This document shows positions 15,840 to 25,070 of a DNA stretch of 64,000 nucleotides, in pieces. The stretch is from NCBI RefSeq assembly GCF_013466425.1, contig NZ_CP059165.1, forward strand, positions 1,612,001 through 1,676,000, read 5' to 3'. Source of the stretch: Mycobacterium vicinigordonae (GTDB lineage: Bacteria; Actinomycetota; Actinomycetes; Mycobacteriales; Mycobacteriaceae). Made by a program: the position numbers and the translations under genes. Under the pieces are notes generated by a model that ran no database searches, was not told where the DNA came from, and saw only the letters and a program-made list of their open reading frames with translations. Position 1 is the first letter of the stretch; each line of letters starts with the position of its first letter.

Positions 15840-16961
15840 GTGATCATGCTGCTTCGAGGATCAGAACAACGTCAAGAGCGAGTGTTGGCGATCATTGGCG
15901 GAGCGATGTTCGTCGTCGTCATCGCCTCGACCATGCTGGCTCAACTAAGGCCATTCCATGGCCGCGTAGCAGGCCAGATTTCGGTGGCGTTCGACACTCC
16001 GTACGCCGGCCAAGGCGTTCAAGCGGGGACTCCCGTTGTGCTGCACGGCGTTAAAGTCGGACGCGTCACCGAAGTAAGCAATCGACCCGGCGGCGGCATT
16101 CGACTGCTGACCGAGCTGCAGAAGCGTCCAGTATCAGCAGTCACGAACGCCACCGGCATCGACTTTCGGCCGATCAACTACTTCGGAGTGCCCGGTATCA
16201 ACCTGACACCTGTCCCCAACGGGGCACCGCTACGCGACGGCATGGAAATCCAGACGGTGCCGAAGGGGAATTTCACGTTGACGGAAATGCTCTCACAGCT
16301 CGGCGACGTCACCGCAAATGCCATCACGCCACGACTCATCTCCGTGATCGATCGAGCCACGCGATACACCGACGGTCTGAACCCCCTGTTCGAAACCATG
16401 CTGACCGTGACGAGGACCGTTGCGCACGTACAGAGGGTATCGACGGCGCAACTGCTCTCCAGCACGGCGGCTGCCAGCGATGGTGCTCCCCCGGCGATCG
16501 ACGCGGGACTCGACGCTGGCCAGCGCTTCGTCGACAACAACCTGCAGCAGGGCCCGCCACCGGGAATGAACCCAGCCGCGTTGCCGGACAAGCCTTTCCC
16601 GCCGTACCTCGAGGGGGTGCATCTGCCGTCCTTCGCCGACTTCAGCGAAAAAGATTGGCAAACTGCCGTCTATGCGAACGTCATTGCAGCCAACGACATG
16701 TTCGGCGGACTCGGCCGAATGGAGTCGAGCCACGTCGATGATCTGCTGCCCTTAGTCAAGGGTTTCCAGAGCCTCACGGACGTAGTACCTTCGCTCGTCA
16801 GACCCGGCGACTTCGGCCGAACGATCACCGAGCTGCGGACCCGGTTCGAGCGGCTATACGCCGGCAACGGTGATCAACGCGCGCTCCAGGTTCGCGTCGT
16901 GCTAGACAGTCTGCCCGGCGTTGCAGCTCCACTGGGCATCGTGGTGGAGCGGGGCCGATGA
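15840..16961 (+). CDS. mceA: MceA subunit of the Mce importer
   Basis: A 373-residue Mce-family protein. The start is GTG 15840, immediately after the yrbEB TAG. An N-terminal membrane anchor (AIIGGAMFVVVIASTMLA) precedes the MlaD/Mce domain, with AGQGVQAGTPVVLHGVKVGR and RPINYFGVPGINL. A helical region follows, and the C-terminus is not lipidated. MceA to MceF proteins assemble as a hexameric tube from the inner membrane toward the mycobacterial outer membrane and carry lipids inward. It overlaps mceB by ATGA. Confidence 0.93.
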   Translation: MIMLLRGSEQRQERVLAIIGGAMFVVVIASTMLAQLRPFHGRVAGQISVAFDTPYAGQGVQAGTPVVLHGVKVGRVTEVSNRPGGGIRLLTELQKRPVSAVTNATGIDFRPINYFGVPGINLTPVPNGAPLRDGMEIQTVPKGNFTLTEMLSQLGDVTANAITPRLISVIDRATRYTDGLNPLFETMLTVTRTVAHVQRVSTAQLLSSTAAASDGAPPAIDAGLDAGQRFVDNNLQQGPPPGMNPAALPDKPFPPYLEGVHLPSFADFSEKDWQTAVYANVIAANDMFGGLGRMESSHVDDLLPLVKGFQSLTDVVPSLVRPGDFGRTITELRTRFERLYAGNGDQRALQVRVVLDSLPGVAAPLGIVVERGR

Positions 16962-17962
16962 AGATCCGTTCGACTCTTTGGCGGCTCGCGATCAGCGTCG
17001 CCGTTGCGGCAGTGCTGTTCGTGCTACTAGCCAACATCCTGTCGAATCCCGTGGCAGCGCAGACGCGGACCTACGTTGCGGAGTTCACTGACGCGTCCGG
17101 ATTGCACCCCGACGCCGACGTGCGTGTGCGTGGCGTGCGGGTGGGGAAGGTCGAACGCGTCAAACTCGCGCAGCGCAACGGTCAGGACGTCGCCTCGGTC
17201 CACCTGACCCTGGACAAGAAGTACGGCGTGGTATCGATTACCCGGCTGGCCATCAAGTACCAGGCGCTCACGGGACAACGTTACGTCGACGTGCAAAACG
17301 CGTCCGAGGGATATTCGCCAGCCGACTTGGTGACCAACGTGCCCATCGCCATGACGAAGCCGTCCTTCGATATCACGTCGCTGTTCAACGGCTTACAACC
17401 GGTGCTCGCCACAGTGAGTCCCGACGAGTTGAACAACTTCACTGCGAATGCCGCCTCGTTCCTCTCAGGCGACGGCGGAAGCATCGGTCCTCTCCTCGAC
17501 AGCCTGCACCGGTTCACCAGCTTCGTCTCGGACCGGCAGCAGGTGCTGGCGACCTTGATGCAAAACCTCGCGGGCATCGCCAATGGAATCGACGGCCAAA
17601 CGAAGCAATTCATGCACATCGTCGAACTATTGAATCAACCAGTGGAGGCCACGCTCACCGTGCTGGACGAATTCCGCAAGTCCGAGCTCTACGGGCCCAA
17701 CTTCACCGAGCCCGTCGTCCGGATGTTGCACAACATGGGGTTGAAGCCGGGCGGCGACGTCGACGCCGCGATGGATCGCGCCTTCAAAAACCTCGACAAC
17801 TTCTTCGATGCATTCAAGCTGGTGCCGGTGATGTGGGACAACGTCCCACTGCCGGACGAGGATCCTGCGGCTGCCGCACCTTGTTCCAAAGGCCCGATGC
17901 AACTGCCCGAGACCATGGACATTCTGCTGAACGGAACTCGAGTGGTGCTATGCAATCGTTAA
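16958..17962 (+). CDS. mceB: MceB subunit of the Mce importer
   Basis: A 334-residue Mce protein. After an N-terminal anchor (ISVAVAAVLFVLLANILS) comes the Mce domain with YVAEFTDASGLHPDADVRVR, then GVRVGKVERVKLAQ and YQALTGQRYVDVQ. The long helical part follows, and the end is Cys-containing (CSKGPMQLPET and VVLCNR). Its ATG overlaps the stop of mceA, and its end overlaps the start of mceC by 13 bases, so the subunits are translationally linked. Confidence 0.93.
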   Translation: MKIRSTLWRLAISVAVAAVLFVLLANILSNPVAAQTRTYVAEFTDASGLHPDADVRVRGVRVGKVERVKLAQRNGQDVASVHLTLDKKYGVVSITRLAIKYQALTGQRYVDVQNASEGYSPADLVTNVPIAMTKPSFDITSLFNGLQPVLATVSPDELNNFTANAASFLSGDGGSIGPLLDSLHRFTSFVSDRQQVLATLMQNLAGIANGIDGQTKQFMHIVELLNQPVEATLTVLDEFRKSELYGPNFTEPVVRMLHNMGLKPGGDVDAAMDRAFKNLDNFFDAFKLVPVMWDNVPLPDEDPAAAAPCSKGPMQLPETMDILLNGTRVVLCNR

Positions 17963-18930
17963 GGAAACGGCGACTCCTGCAGCACCCGACGACGTGGGGC
18001 GCGGGCGCCTTCGCCGTTGCCACGGTGGTCGCACTTGTGCTTGCCTACTCCTACGTTAGCCCTCCATGGGAGCGGATCGTCACCTTCTACACCGATGACT
18101 CAGCCACGATGAGACCGGGAGATGAAGTACGGATCGCCGGTGTGCGCGTCGGAGCGGTGAAAGACCTATCCCTGGAGGCCAACCAAGTGCGAGTTCGACT
18201 GCGCGTCGACAAGACCGCCCACGTCGGCGACCAATCGAACGTCGATGTCCGAATGCTCACCGTCGTCGGTGGCTACTACGTGAACATCGATTCCATCGGC
18301 CGTGCCGAACTCGGCTCGAACTCTGCGATACCTCGTGAACGAGTCACGATGCCGTACAGTCTCATTCGTGCTTTGAGCGACACGACGGACGTCGTGCAGC
18401 AAGTGAACCCTAAACCGATCAACGAGTCGCTCAACGACATTCAAGCGGGTCTTCAGGGCTCCAACATCCAGTCGCTCTCGGCAATCGTGGACGCCGGTAA
18501 CTCGATCATGTCCACGATCGAACGACAGCGAGGACAGATCACGAGCATCCTGAACGTGTCAAACCAGTACATCGACGCCTTGACCGACTATCGAGACCAA
18601 CTGGTGCCACTGGTCAGAAAGATCTCGATCATCGTTGCGACACTTGAGCTCTACGAAAGGGGATTCGCGAAGGCGATCGATGGTCTAGGCGACACCGTGT
18701 TATCGCTCAAGCCCGTCTCGGATTTCTACGAGAACCATCGCCAAGAGTTCATCGAGAAGGTTCGCCAGCACCAGCATCGTGTCCGTGAGTTCGTGGAACG
18801 CAACGGCGTAACCATTCGCGTACTGCACCGACTGCAGAACTTGTTCGATCGTATCCTCAACGCACAGAACGCACGGCCAGCGTTGTTGGCTACCGATCTC
18901 TGCATCCCGACTCCCGGGACCCCGTGCTGA
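17950..18930 (+). CDS. mceC: MceC subunit of the Mce importer
   Basis: A 326-residue Mce protein. ATG 17950 (MQSLRKRR) lies inside the end of mceB; an earlier in-frame start would run far into that gene. An N-terminal anchor (GAFAVATVVALVLAYSYVS) is followed by the Mce domain: YTDDSATMRPGDEVRIAGVR, VGAVKDLSLEANQVRVRL, VGGYYVNIDSIG. The remainder is helical with alternating polar and apolar positions typical of the needle region. A one-base overlap (TGATG) joins it to mceD. Confidence 0.92.
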   Translation: MQSLRKRRLLQHPTTWGAGAFAVATVVALVLAYSYVSPPWERIVTFYTDDSATMRPGDEVRIAGVRVGAVKDLSLEANQVRVRLRVDKTAHVGDQSNVDVRMLTVVGGYYVNIDSIGRAELGSNSAIPRERVTMPYSLIRALSDTTDVVQQVNPKPINESLNDIQAGLQGSNIQSLSAIVDAGNSIMSTIERQRGQITSILNVSNQYIDALTDYRDQLVPLVRKISIIVATLELYERGFAKAIDGLGDTVLSLKPVSDFYENHRQEFIEKVRQHQHRVREFVERNGVTIRVLHRLQNLFDRILNAQNARPALLATDLCIPTPGTPC

Positions 18931-20030
18931 TGGCCGGGCGAATTCCCTGGCGACGAGGTGCCGGCGTGGCGGTCGGGTGGTTCTTGGCTGCGACGCTCGT
19001 CGCGGCGCTCACCTCCTGTCAAGCCCAGACAGCAGCGCAGCAACGCGCAACGTACTGCGCGATCATGCCTGACTCGGTGGGTCTGTACGTGGGCAATCCG
19101 GTCACCCAGATGGGCTACCGGATCGGCGACGTGACTTCGATCACCCCTTCAGCGCGCAGTGTTCGGGTCGACTTCACCGTCAACGAGCAGCGTACGTTGC
19201 CGCACGACGTCCGCGCGCTCATCAGGTCCAGGTCGATCCTGGCCGACCGGTCGTTGGAACTCGTCGGCAACTTTGCCGGAGGGCCCACTTTGACGGCGGG
19301 GCAATGTATTCCGTTGAGCCGATCGTCGACCCCGAAGAGCTTGTCGGCGATCGTCGGATCGTCGACCGAGTTACTCAATGCGATCAACCCCGAGGATTCC
19401 AGGAACATCGGAGACGTCGTCAAGTCGCTTGATCAAGCGCTCCGAACCGAAGGGCCAGACGTCAACAAGTTGCTGACGAAGGCGTCGGCGCTGCTGGACT
19501 CGCCTGACCAAGCGATCGGCGATCTCGGTTCGATCGTCAAGAACATGGCGTTGCTGACGCGAACGTTCTCGGGCATGCGAGGCAACGTCAAACAACTGCT
19601 CTACGACCTGGACGAAAGTCTGCCCTATGCGGCAACAGCCTTGTGGGGTGGTGTCAAACTTTTTCACGGCCAGATCCCCTTGATGGCCATGACCAGCGAC
19701 ATCGAAGTCGAGCTGGGTGGAGAGATCCAACAAACGCTCGATAGCGTTTCCGTCGTCATCCGGAAGCTGACACCGCGCGCACCGTTCTACGCGAATCTCT
19801 TGACACCCGTGCCCGGGTGGATCAACTGGGTGGCCAACGTCGCGAATAATCACCAATTCAACACGATCAGATACCGACCTCCGCTTTATCGCGTTCGCAC
19901 TCCCGACGGCGTCGCAACATGCAATCGGCTCAACGCGTCGATGCCCGGCAGTTGCGCCAACGTCAACGGAATGCCCTACGCGATCGACGTCGCCCTGCTT
20001 CAACTGGTCCTCACACAGGCGAGCCGATGA
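18930..20030 (+). CDS. mceD: MceD subunit with an unexpected lipobox
   Basis: A 366-residue Mce protein starting at ATG 18930. The N-terminus is basic (MAGRIPWRRG) and then hydrophobic, ending in LVAALTSC, a canonical lipoprotein signal (LTSC). In the well-known mce operons only the fifth subunit, MceE, is a lipoprotein. Here both the fourth and fifth carry lipoboxes. The Mce domain follows: GLYVGNPVTQMGYRIGDVTS and ILADRSLELVGNF. The C-terminal part has two Cys (ATCNRL, GSCANV). Position and length suit MceD. Overlap with mceE is ATGA. Confidence 0.9.
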   Translation: MAGRIPWRRGAGVAVGWFLAATLVAALTSCQAQTAAQQRATYCAIMPDSVGLYVGNPVTQMGYRIGDVTSITPSARSVRVDFTVNEQRTLPHDVRALIRSRSILADRSLELVGNFAGGPTLTAGQCIPLSRSSTPKSLSAIVGSSTELLNAINPEDSRNIGDVVKSLDQALRTEGPDVNKLLTKASALLDSPDQAIGDLGSIVKNMALLTRTFSGMRGNVKQLLYDLDESLPYAATALWGGVKLFHGQIPLMAMTSDIEVELGGEIQQTLDSVSVVIRKLTPRAPFYANLLTPVPGWINWVANVANNHQFNTIRYRPPLYRVRTPDGVATCNRLNASMPGSCANVNGMPYAIDVALLQLVLTQASR

Positions 20031-21022
20031 CCGCCCGACTCAAGACGTTCGCCGCGGTTGTCGTCGTACTCGTCCTGGCGCTCACATCGTGCGCGTCACT
20101 CAATGCGAGTTCGCTGCCACAGCCCGGGAACTCGTTCGGCGACGGGTTCGACGTGGTGCTCAAGTTCGACAACGTACTCAACCTGCCGGACCGCGCGAAG
20201 GTGATGCTGGACGGGATCACCGTCGGCGTGGTCACGGCGATGAAGCTGAAAGGTGACGGAGTCGACGTCACCGCCCGCATCGGCAAGGACGTCACCGTGC
20301 CGTCCAATATCCGCGCGTCGCTCGAGCAGGCCACGGTACTGGGCGACATCTACGTCGCTTTGCAGCGTCCAAGCGCCGGGCCGGTCGGACCACCGTTGCG
20401 AGCGGGAAGCCGGGTCCCGCTGACTCAGACGAGCTCGCCTCCTCAACTCGAGGACACGATCGCGGGGCTCGCCAACTTCGTCTCGAGCGGGTCCATCCAG
20501 CGCATCCAGAAGACAGTCATCCGCCTCAACCGGTTGACGCCGCCAACTGAAGAGGTTCGTAGGTTGACGTCCCTCGTGGTCACGGATCTCACGGACGTGT
20601 CGTCCAACATCGACCAGGTCGACCAGTTGCTAGGCAATGTCACGCATACGGCAGAAATTGTCAACAGCAGGGTCCCGTGGATGCAATTCTGGTTCTCGCC
20701 CAAGGGGCAGACCGGATTCGATCGGTCGACGAAACAGCTCAACGTCGTCGGTGTCCTCTTCCCCGGACTTGGAAGCATCTATTCGGGGGGTTACTGGCTC
20801 GTTCCATTGTTGAATTCGCTCGCTAACACACTCGGTAGTGTGCGCGAAGCGAAATTGGACTTCGAGGCCGAGGTGCCAGCGTGGCGACGGCTGTTCACGA
20901 ACTTCTTTCTCCCCGAAGACAAATACCCGGCGATCAACATCACCTCGATCGTGGGCCCCGATGGCCGCGAGATGTCAGGCAACGTCCAAGACGTGCTGCG
21001 GATGCTAGGAGCGGTGCCGTGA
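20027..21022 (+). CDS. mceE: MceE lipoprotein subunit
   Basis: A 331-residue Mce protein with a lipoprotein signal: TFAAVVVVLVLALTSC, cleavage before Cys at about residue 22. The Mce domain shows DVVLKFDNVLNLPDRAKVML then DGITVGVVTAMKL and TVLGDIYVALQRP. This is the expected lipid-anchored subunit of Mce complexes (LprK/LprN-like position). ATG 20027 overlaps the mceD stop, and the end overlaps the mceF GTG. Localisation should be the outer face of the inner membrane. Confidence 0.93.
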   Translation: MTARLKTFAAVVVVLVLALTSCASLNASSLPQPGNSFGDGFDVVLKFDNVLNLPDRAKVMLDGITVGVVTAMKLKGDGVDVTARIGKDVTVPSNIRASLEQATVLGDIYVALQRPSAGPVGPPLRAGSRVPLTQTSSPPQLEDTIAGLANFVSSGSIQRIQKTVIRLNRLTPPTEEVRRLTSLVVTDLTDVSSNIDQVDQLLGNVTHTAEIVNSRVPWMQFWFSPKGQTGFDRSTKQLNVVGVLFPGLGSIYSGGYWLVPLLNSLANTLGSVREAKLDFEAEVPAWRRLFTNFFLPEDKYPAINITSIVGPDGREMSGNVQDVLRMLGAVP

Positions 21023-21963
21023 TACTCAAGGGTTTGGCTTCTTATGCCGCCTTCGCCGCGATGATCGCGTTCGTCTTGGGCTACTTTGCAACGTCCGGGG
21101 TTCGGGTGGCGCCCCCAGCCGATCGCCTCAATCTGTCGATAGACGTGACGGACATCAACAGCCTCGCCTTGGGTTCGAACGTGTTGTTGCGAGGGGTTGC
21201 GGTCGGCAAGGTCACCGATATCAGGACCGACGCGAATTCGGCGACCGTTGGCTTCTACGTCGACCCGGGCTTTCGGATCCCGCTCGACAGCGAGATCAGG
21301 CTGGAAAACTTGTCTGCGCTTGGTGAGTCGTACATCGCCTTGCTTCCGCGCAGTGAGGGTGGACCGCTGATGAGGGATGGCGAGCACCTGTCGACCGAGG
21401 CTGTTGTGCAGCCCCCATCGATCTCTCAGTTGGCGGCTAGCGTCGTGCGAGTCCTCAAACAGCTCAACCCCGAGGAACTGGATGGCATCATCGCGGCGGG
21501 CGACGAAGCGCTGCCAGACCCGGTGAAAGTGCTGCCGAATCTGTCGCGCGCCAGCATTCTCGCCCGAAACACCATCGACGATCTGGGTGGCAGCGGTCGC
21601 GAGTTGCTCGACAACTTCCAGGTGTTGTTGCGCAACTCAGCATTTGCCGGACCGCTCCTCACGCACCTGTCGCCCTCGCTCACGGACGCCAGCAAGGGTC
21701 TTCAAGAATTGTGGAGAGAGAACTCCATCCTAGTCTACCGCGGTCAACCGGGGCTCTTCGTCAACACAGCCAAGATCATCGCACGACTTCAGGAGTTGCT
21801 CGACAATCGAGGATCGGACCTCAAGGTGCTCGGTGAGGCATTCCAGCCGAAGTTGAACGACATTTCGGGAGCACTGATGAACTTCGATACCGGACAAATG
21901 CTGACCAATTTGCTTGCGACCGTCCCTGCCGACGGAGCGATAACACTGCGGGTAGTTCCCTAG
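21019..21963 (+). CDS. mceF: MceF subunit of the Mce importer
   Basis: A 314-residue Mce protein starting at GTG 21019, overlapping the mceE TGA. An N-terminal anchor (YAAFAAMIAFVLGYFATSG) is followed by the Mce domain: SLALGSNVLLRGVAVGKVTD and LSALGESYIALLP. It is the sixth and last Mce subunit. The relatively short C-terminal region is shorter than that of many MceF proteins. A 51-base gap to the next gene includes a fresh ribosome-binding site. Confidence 0.92.
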   Translation: MILKGLASYAAFAAMIAFVLGYFATSGVRVAPPADRLNLSIDVTDINSLALGSNVLLRGVAVGKVTDIRTDANSATVGFYVDPGFRIPLDSEIRLENLSALGESYIALLPRSEGGPLMRDGEHLSTEAVVQPPSISQLAASVVRVLKQLNPEELDGIIAAGDEALPDPVKVLPNLSRASILARNTIDDLGGSGRELLDNFQVLLRNSAFAGPLLTHLSPSLTDASKGLQELWRENSILVYRGQPGLFVNTAKIIARLQELLDNRGSDLKVLGEAFQPKLNDISGALMNFDTGQMLTNLLATVPADGAITLRVVP

Positions 21964-22014
21964 TCGTCGAGAAGCGACGCGAACGGACCGGTCGCACTAG
22001 AGAAAGGTGAAATC

Positions 22015-22761
22015 ATGACGAAGAACGGCGCTGCGCCAGCAGAACTGACGTCAATCCTCTCGGCGTCAGCGCTGCACGAGACCACAGATAATGCTGAAGG
22101 GGAGCTCGGGGAACCCGCAGAGTCGAATCAAGCAAACTCGCGGGAGAGTAAGACGAGCGACGAAGAAAACGCCGCGCCCGGCGGTGCTGCTTCCAGCGTC
22201 CCGAAATCGGATTCCGACGCGCAGCAACGGCGTCGCTCCCGGTCAGTCTCAATCAGCCTGCGCAGCTTGCTGATCTCGTTGATCATCGTTCTTCTCGCCA
22301 TCGCGACCGGTCTGACGACGCGGATGTATCTCGAAGCGCGATCACAGATCGACGTTGCGGCCAGCGAAGCGGCGACCATCTCGAAGGCGGAGAAGATTGC
22401 GCTCGACTATGCGGTCAAGGCAGCGACGATGGACAGCAGGGACCTGCAAAGCTGGAAGGTCAAACTCGTCGACGGAACCAGTCCCGAGCTCAAGGACAAG
22501 CTGACCAAGGCGGCGGATTCCATGGAACAGATACTCGTTCCACTGCAATGGATCTCGACGGCGCAACCGCTCGCCGCGAAACTGCGAACGAGCACCGCCG
22601 GTGTCTATATCGTCGACTGCTTCGTCAGGGTACAAACCAAAACCGTGCAGACCCCGGACGCACTGCAGTCAACTGCGACGTACAGCGTCACGATCGATGC
22701 AAACAAGGACTGGAAGATCACCGACGTCGGTGGCATCGGCGCAGTCGCGGAGCGGAAGTAG
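22015..22761 (+). CDS. Mce-associated membrane protein
   Basis: A 248-residue protein with ribosome-binding site GAGAAAGGTG upstream of ATG 22015. The N-terminal 85 residues are acidic and low in complexity. One membrane helix (LLISLIIVLLAIATGL, about residues 86-103) follows a basic stretch QQRRRSRSVS, so the N-terminus is cytoplasmic. The extracytoplasmic part has an NTF2-like appearance and ends WKITDVGGIGAVAERK. This is the layout of Mce-associated (Mam) proteins, which are encoded after mceF and stabilise the complex (OmamA/LucB-like role in relatives). Confidence 0.88.
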   Translation: MTKNGAAPAELTSILSASALHETTDNAEGELGEPAESNQANSRESKTSDEENAAPGGAASSVPKSDSDAQQRRRSRSVSISLRSLLISLIIVLLAIATGLTTRMYLEARSQIDVAASEAATISKAEKIALDYAVKAATMDSRDLQSWKVKLVDGTSPELKDKLTKAADSMEQILVPLQWISTAQPLAAKLRTSTAGVYIVDCFVRVQTKTVQTPDALQSTATYSVTIDANKDWKITDVGGIGAVAERK

Positions 22762-22769
22762 TCCAGCCG

Positions 22770-23429
22770 ATGTTCGCCAGACTCCTCGCTAACAGATCGG
22801 CACGCACCAGCGCCACACTGGCGAGCATGGGGGCCGTAGCGTCGCTACTTTTCGCCGTTACGACCGCTCATGCCGACCCCTTGGTGATTGATCCCTCTCC
22901 GCCGGATCCGATCTCCGATAGCCACATCATGTTGCCACTGCCGGTCATCACACCCAAGCCCTCGAATTGGGCGCCGTCCTTCCCGTTTCCCTATGACCAG
23001 CTGCGGTCGCAGGTCACGGGGCAGGACATCACGGCGATGGGAGAAATGTGTCAGTGGTACTCCGCGCAGTATCCCACCCTGCGCGCCCAAATCGACCGAC
23101 TGCAATTCAATCGAATTACCGCCAACGGCACGGACTTCGACTATTCGGTAGGCAACATCCAGCAGCAGGTCGACATCGTCACCACCAACATCGCTCAAGC
23201 GGTGACCTTCTTGGACCCCCGCGTTCACATGCTCACTCAAAGCCAGAACCACTTTGGCGATTCGTTCTTCCCGATCTACGAGGGCGAGGCGTTCTTCAAG
23301 CTCTGGGAACAGCTCAGCAACGTGAACAACGGCATCATGGCTCATCAGCCCGACTGGTTCACCGGACCATCGGTACAGAAGGCGAAACGGTGGGGAAGCC
23401 ACATTGCCCATTCTCACGTCTGCGGATAG
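22770..23429 (+). CDS. Secreted mce-linked protein of unknown function
   Basis: A 219-residue exported protein. ATG 22770 is 9 bases after the previous stop; a signal peptide follows (ASMGAVASLLFAVTTAHA). The mature protein is Pro-rich at first (VIDPSPPDPISD), then has a helical region with MGEMCQWYSAQYPTLRAQID and an aromatic-rich end (YEGEAFFKLWEQLSN). A late Cys (HSHVCG) could bond with the early one. I do not recognise the family. Its place in the operon suggests a cell-envelope role in substrate capture. Confidence 0.78.
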   Translation: MFARLLANRSARTSATLASMGAVASLLFAVTTAHADPLVIDPSPPDPISDSHIMLPLPVITPKPSNWAPSFPFPYDQLRSQVTGQDITAMGEMCQWYSAQYPTLRAQIDRLQFNRITANGTDFDYSVGNIQQQVDIVTTNIAQAVTFLDPRVHMLTQSQNHFGDSFFPIYEGEAFFKLWEQLSNVNNGIMAHQPDWFTGPSVQKAKRWGSHIAHSHVCG

Positions 23430-23444
23430 CCGGTTTACGCAACC

Positions 23445-23963
23445 ATGACCGATTCCTCGTCAGCACACAGACCCCAACCGAGCCGGCTCCGGGCGCGGTC
23501 TCGGATTGCTCGACGGACGCTGGCCACCGCCGTTATCACCACGATGGCGATCGCACCAGGCGTGATCGCCCAAGCGCCAACGGCAACAGCGGATTCCGCC
23601 GATGCTCTGCGGGCCGCCGTGGCACAGATGCGTACGGTGAGCTGTCCTGCGTTGCGGTCGGATCCAGTCGTCGAGAAGGTGGCTCAGAACACCAACGACT
23701 CGTCCATCGCCTGGCTCAACCACACGGCACGCGCGGTACCCGTGCCGGAACCGCTTCCGGTCCTGAAGGACTTCGGATATAGCGGCACTAAGGCGACGAT
23801 GATGCAAGGCGCGGGGCAGATCGATGGCTCAGCCATCAAGGGCTTGCTCTTGGAAGGCTGGGACAAGATTCCGGACTGTTCGTACACCGACTACGGTGCC
23901 AGCGTCGTCCGCCACGAGAAGAGCGGCTTCATACTCATGGTCGTCGTGCTGGCCGGTGCCTAG
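23445..23963 (+). CDS. Secreted CAP/SCP-like domain protein
   Basis: A 172-residue exported protein with a long basic leader and a signal segment (TLATAVITTMAIAPGVIAQA). The mature domain reads like a small CAP (SCP/PR-1-like) protein of mycobacteria: DALRAAVAQMRTVSCPAL near the start, LNHTAR in the middle, VLKDFGYSGTKATMMQGAG and a final VVRHEKSGFILMVVVLAG. Two Cys could form a disulfide. CAP proteins can bind sterols and lipids in eukaryotes, which would be interesting next to an Mce importer, but that is inference. Confidence 0.65.
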   Translation: MTDSSSAHRPQPSRLRARSRIARRTLATAVITTMAIAPGVIAQAPTATADSADALRAAVAQMRTVSCPALRSDPVVEKVAQNTNDSSIAWLNHTARAVPVPEPLPVLKDFGYSGTKATMMQGAGQIDGSAIKGLLLEGWDKIPDCSYTDYGASVVRHEKSGFILMVVVLAGA

Positions 23964-23965
23964 CG

Positions 23966-24403
23966 ATGGCGAAAATAGAATGGGCATTGCCGAACACCAT
24001 GGCAGCACTGACTTGCCTACGCCGAGTTGGTATATCGCTAATGTGCGCGATGGGCTCCATCGCTGCCGCGATCGCGACCCCGATTGCACATGCCGACGAC
24101 AGCGTGACGTATGAGGTCGTATCGGATTCGGTGCCCATATTGAGCGGCATCGAATATCGCGATGCTTCCGGGCGGAGGCTGATCCGCAACGTCACCTTGC
24201 CCTGGCGTCTCACAGCGCCTGTGACGGATGCCTCGAGTCCAGCCGACGCCGGCGCCGAACTGCGCGCCGACTGGCGGCCGAGTTACCGAGCCTTTGCGTT
24301 CGTGACCGTTCGCATCTCATTCGGTGGTCAGGTTCTCTGCGAAAACACGCTCGATGTCGGCAACGCGACGTGCTACGGCAATGTTCCGCACCGACCGGCG
24401 TAG
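23966..24403 (+). CDS. Exported MmpS-like small protein
   Basis: A 145-residue protein with a signal or anchor segment (LMCAMGSIAAAIATPIAHA). The exported part looks like the MmpS fold: VTYEVVSDSVPILSGIEYRD, RNVTLPWRLT, and late strands with VLCENTLDVGNATCYG carrying two Cys. MmpS proteins normally accompany MmpL transporters, but no mmpL gene is nearby; here it is part of the mce operon, two bases after the previous stop. The function is not established. Confidence 0.65.
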   Translation: MAKIEWALPNTMAALTCLRRVGISLMCAMGSIAAAIATPIAHADDSVTYEVVSDSVPILSGIEYRDASGRRLIRNVTLPWRLTAPVTDASSPADAGAELRADWRPSYRAFAFVTVRISFGGQVLCENTLDVGNATCYGNVPHRPA

Positions 24404-24469
24404 GGCCGCGACGAAGAGGCTCAAGCGATGTCGCCTCGCATCGGCGTCGCGCGAACGAAGGGAAGGCAA

Positions 24470-24985
24470 ATGAACCAGCGTCACGTTCGCCGCTGTCTGA
24501 TGGTGATCGCGTGCGCGACCGTGCCGGTGATGGGAGGTGCTCCCGCGGCACTTGCAGAGCCGAGCATCTACAACCCGGAACCGACCCCCTATCCGGACCA
24601 CGGACTCATTATGCGGTCCTACGAAGAGCATGCAGCAGAGGAGTTCTTCACCGCCTCGGCTGCAGGTGTGTGGTTCACGTCGCCGGCCGGGCTCAACTGT
24701 GGCATCTGGGATAGAGGTAGCTTCGGTTGCGCGGGCAATCTAGGCGGACGCGACCCGGGTGACAACCGTGTTGGCTGGGTCAACGGCAACATCGTCGTCC
24801 GACACGACCCCCTTCTGGGTCTGCAGTTCCCGCCCGGACAAGCCGAACGGACGCTACCGCCACACAGTTACGTGAGCTACAGCGGGACGATGTGCGCGAT
24901 CACCGGCGACATGAGCACGTACTGCGTTCGCGGGCCCTACCAATTCTTCGTCACACCCAACGGAACATGGCTAAGCCCAACGTGA
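24470..24985 (+). CDS. Secreted mycobacterial protein of unknown function
   Basis: A 171-residue exported protein. ATG 24470 is chosen over an in-frame start 42 bases upstream because GAAGGGAAGG precedes it. A signal peptide (MVIACATVPVMGGAPAALA) leads to a compact domain with four to five Cys: GLNCGIWDRGSFGCAGN, GTMCAITGDMSTYCVRG. The spacing suggests two disulfides. Such proteins are widespread in mycobacteria without known activity. It lies in the row of exported proteins downstream of mceF. Confidence 0.75.
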   Translation: MNQRHVRRCLMVIACATVPVMGGAPAALAEPSIYNPEPTPYPDHGLIMRSYEEHAAEEFFTASAAGVWFTSPAGLNCGIWDRGSFGCAGNLGGRDPGDNRVGWVNGNIVVRHDPLLGLQFPPGQAERTLPPHSYVSYSGTMCAITGDMSTYCVRGPYQFFVTPNGTWLSPT

Positions 24986-25070
24986 CAGCGCCGACGCCGT
25001 CACCTCACGCGCTCCGATGTCACGCCGCGCCCATGAATCACGAGAGCGCACCGAGCGGAGGAGACCCGCA

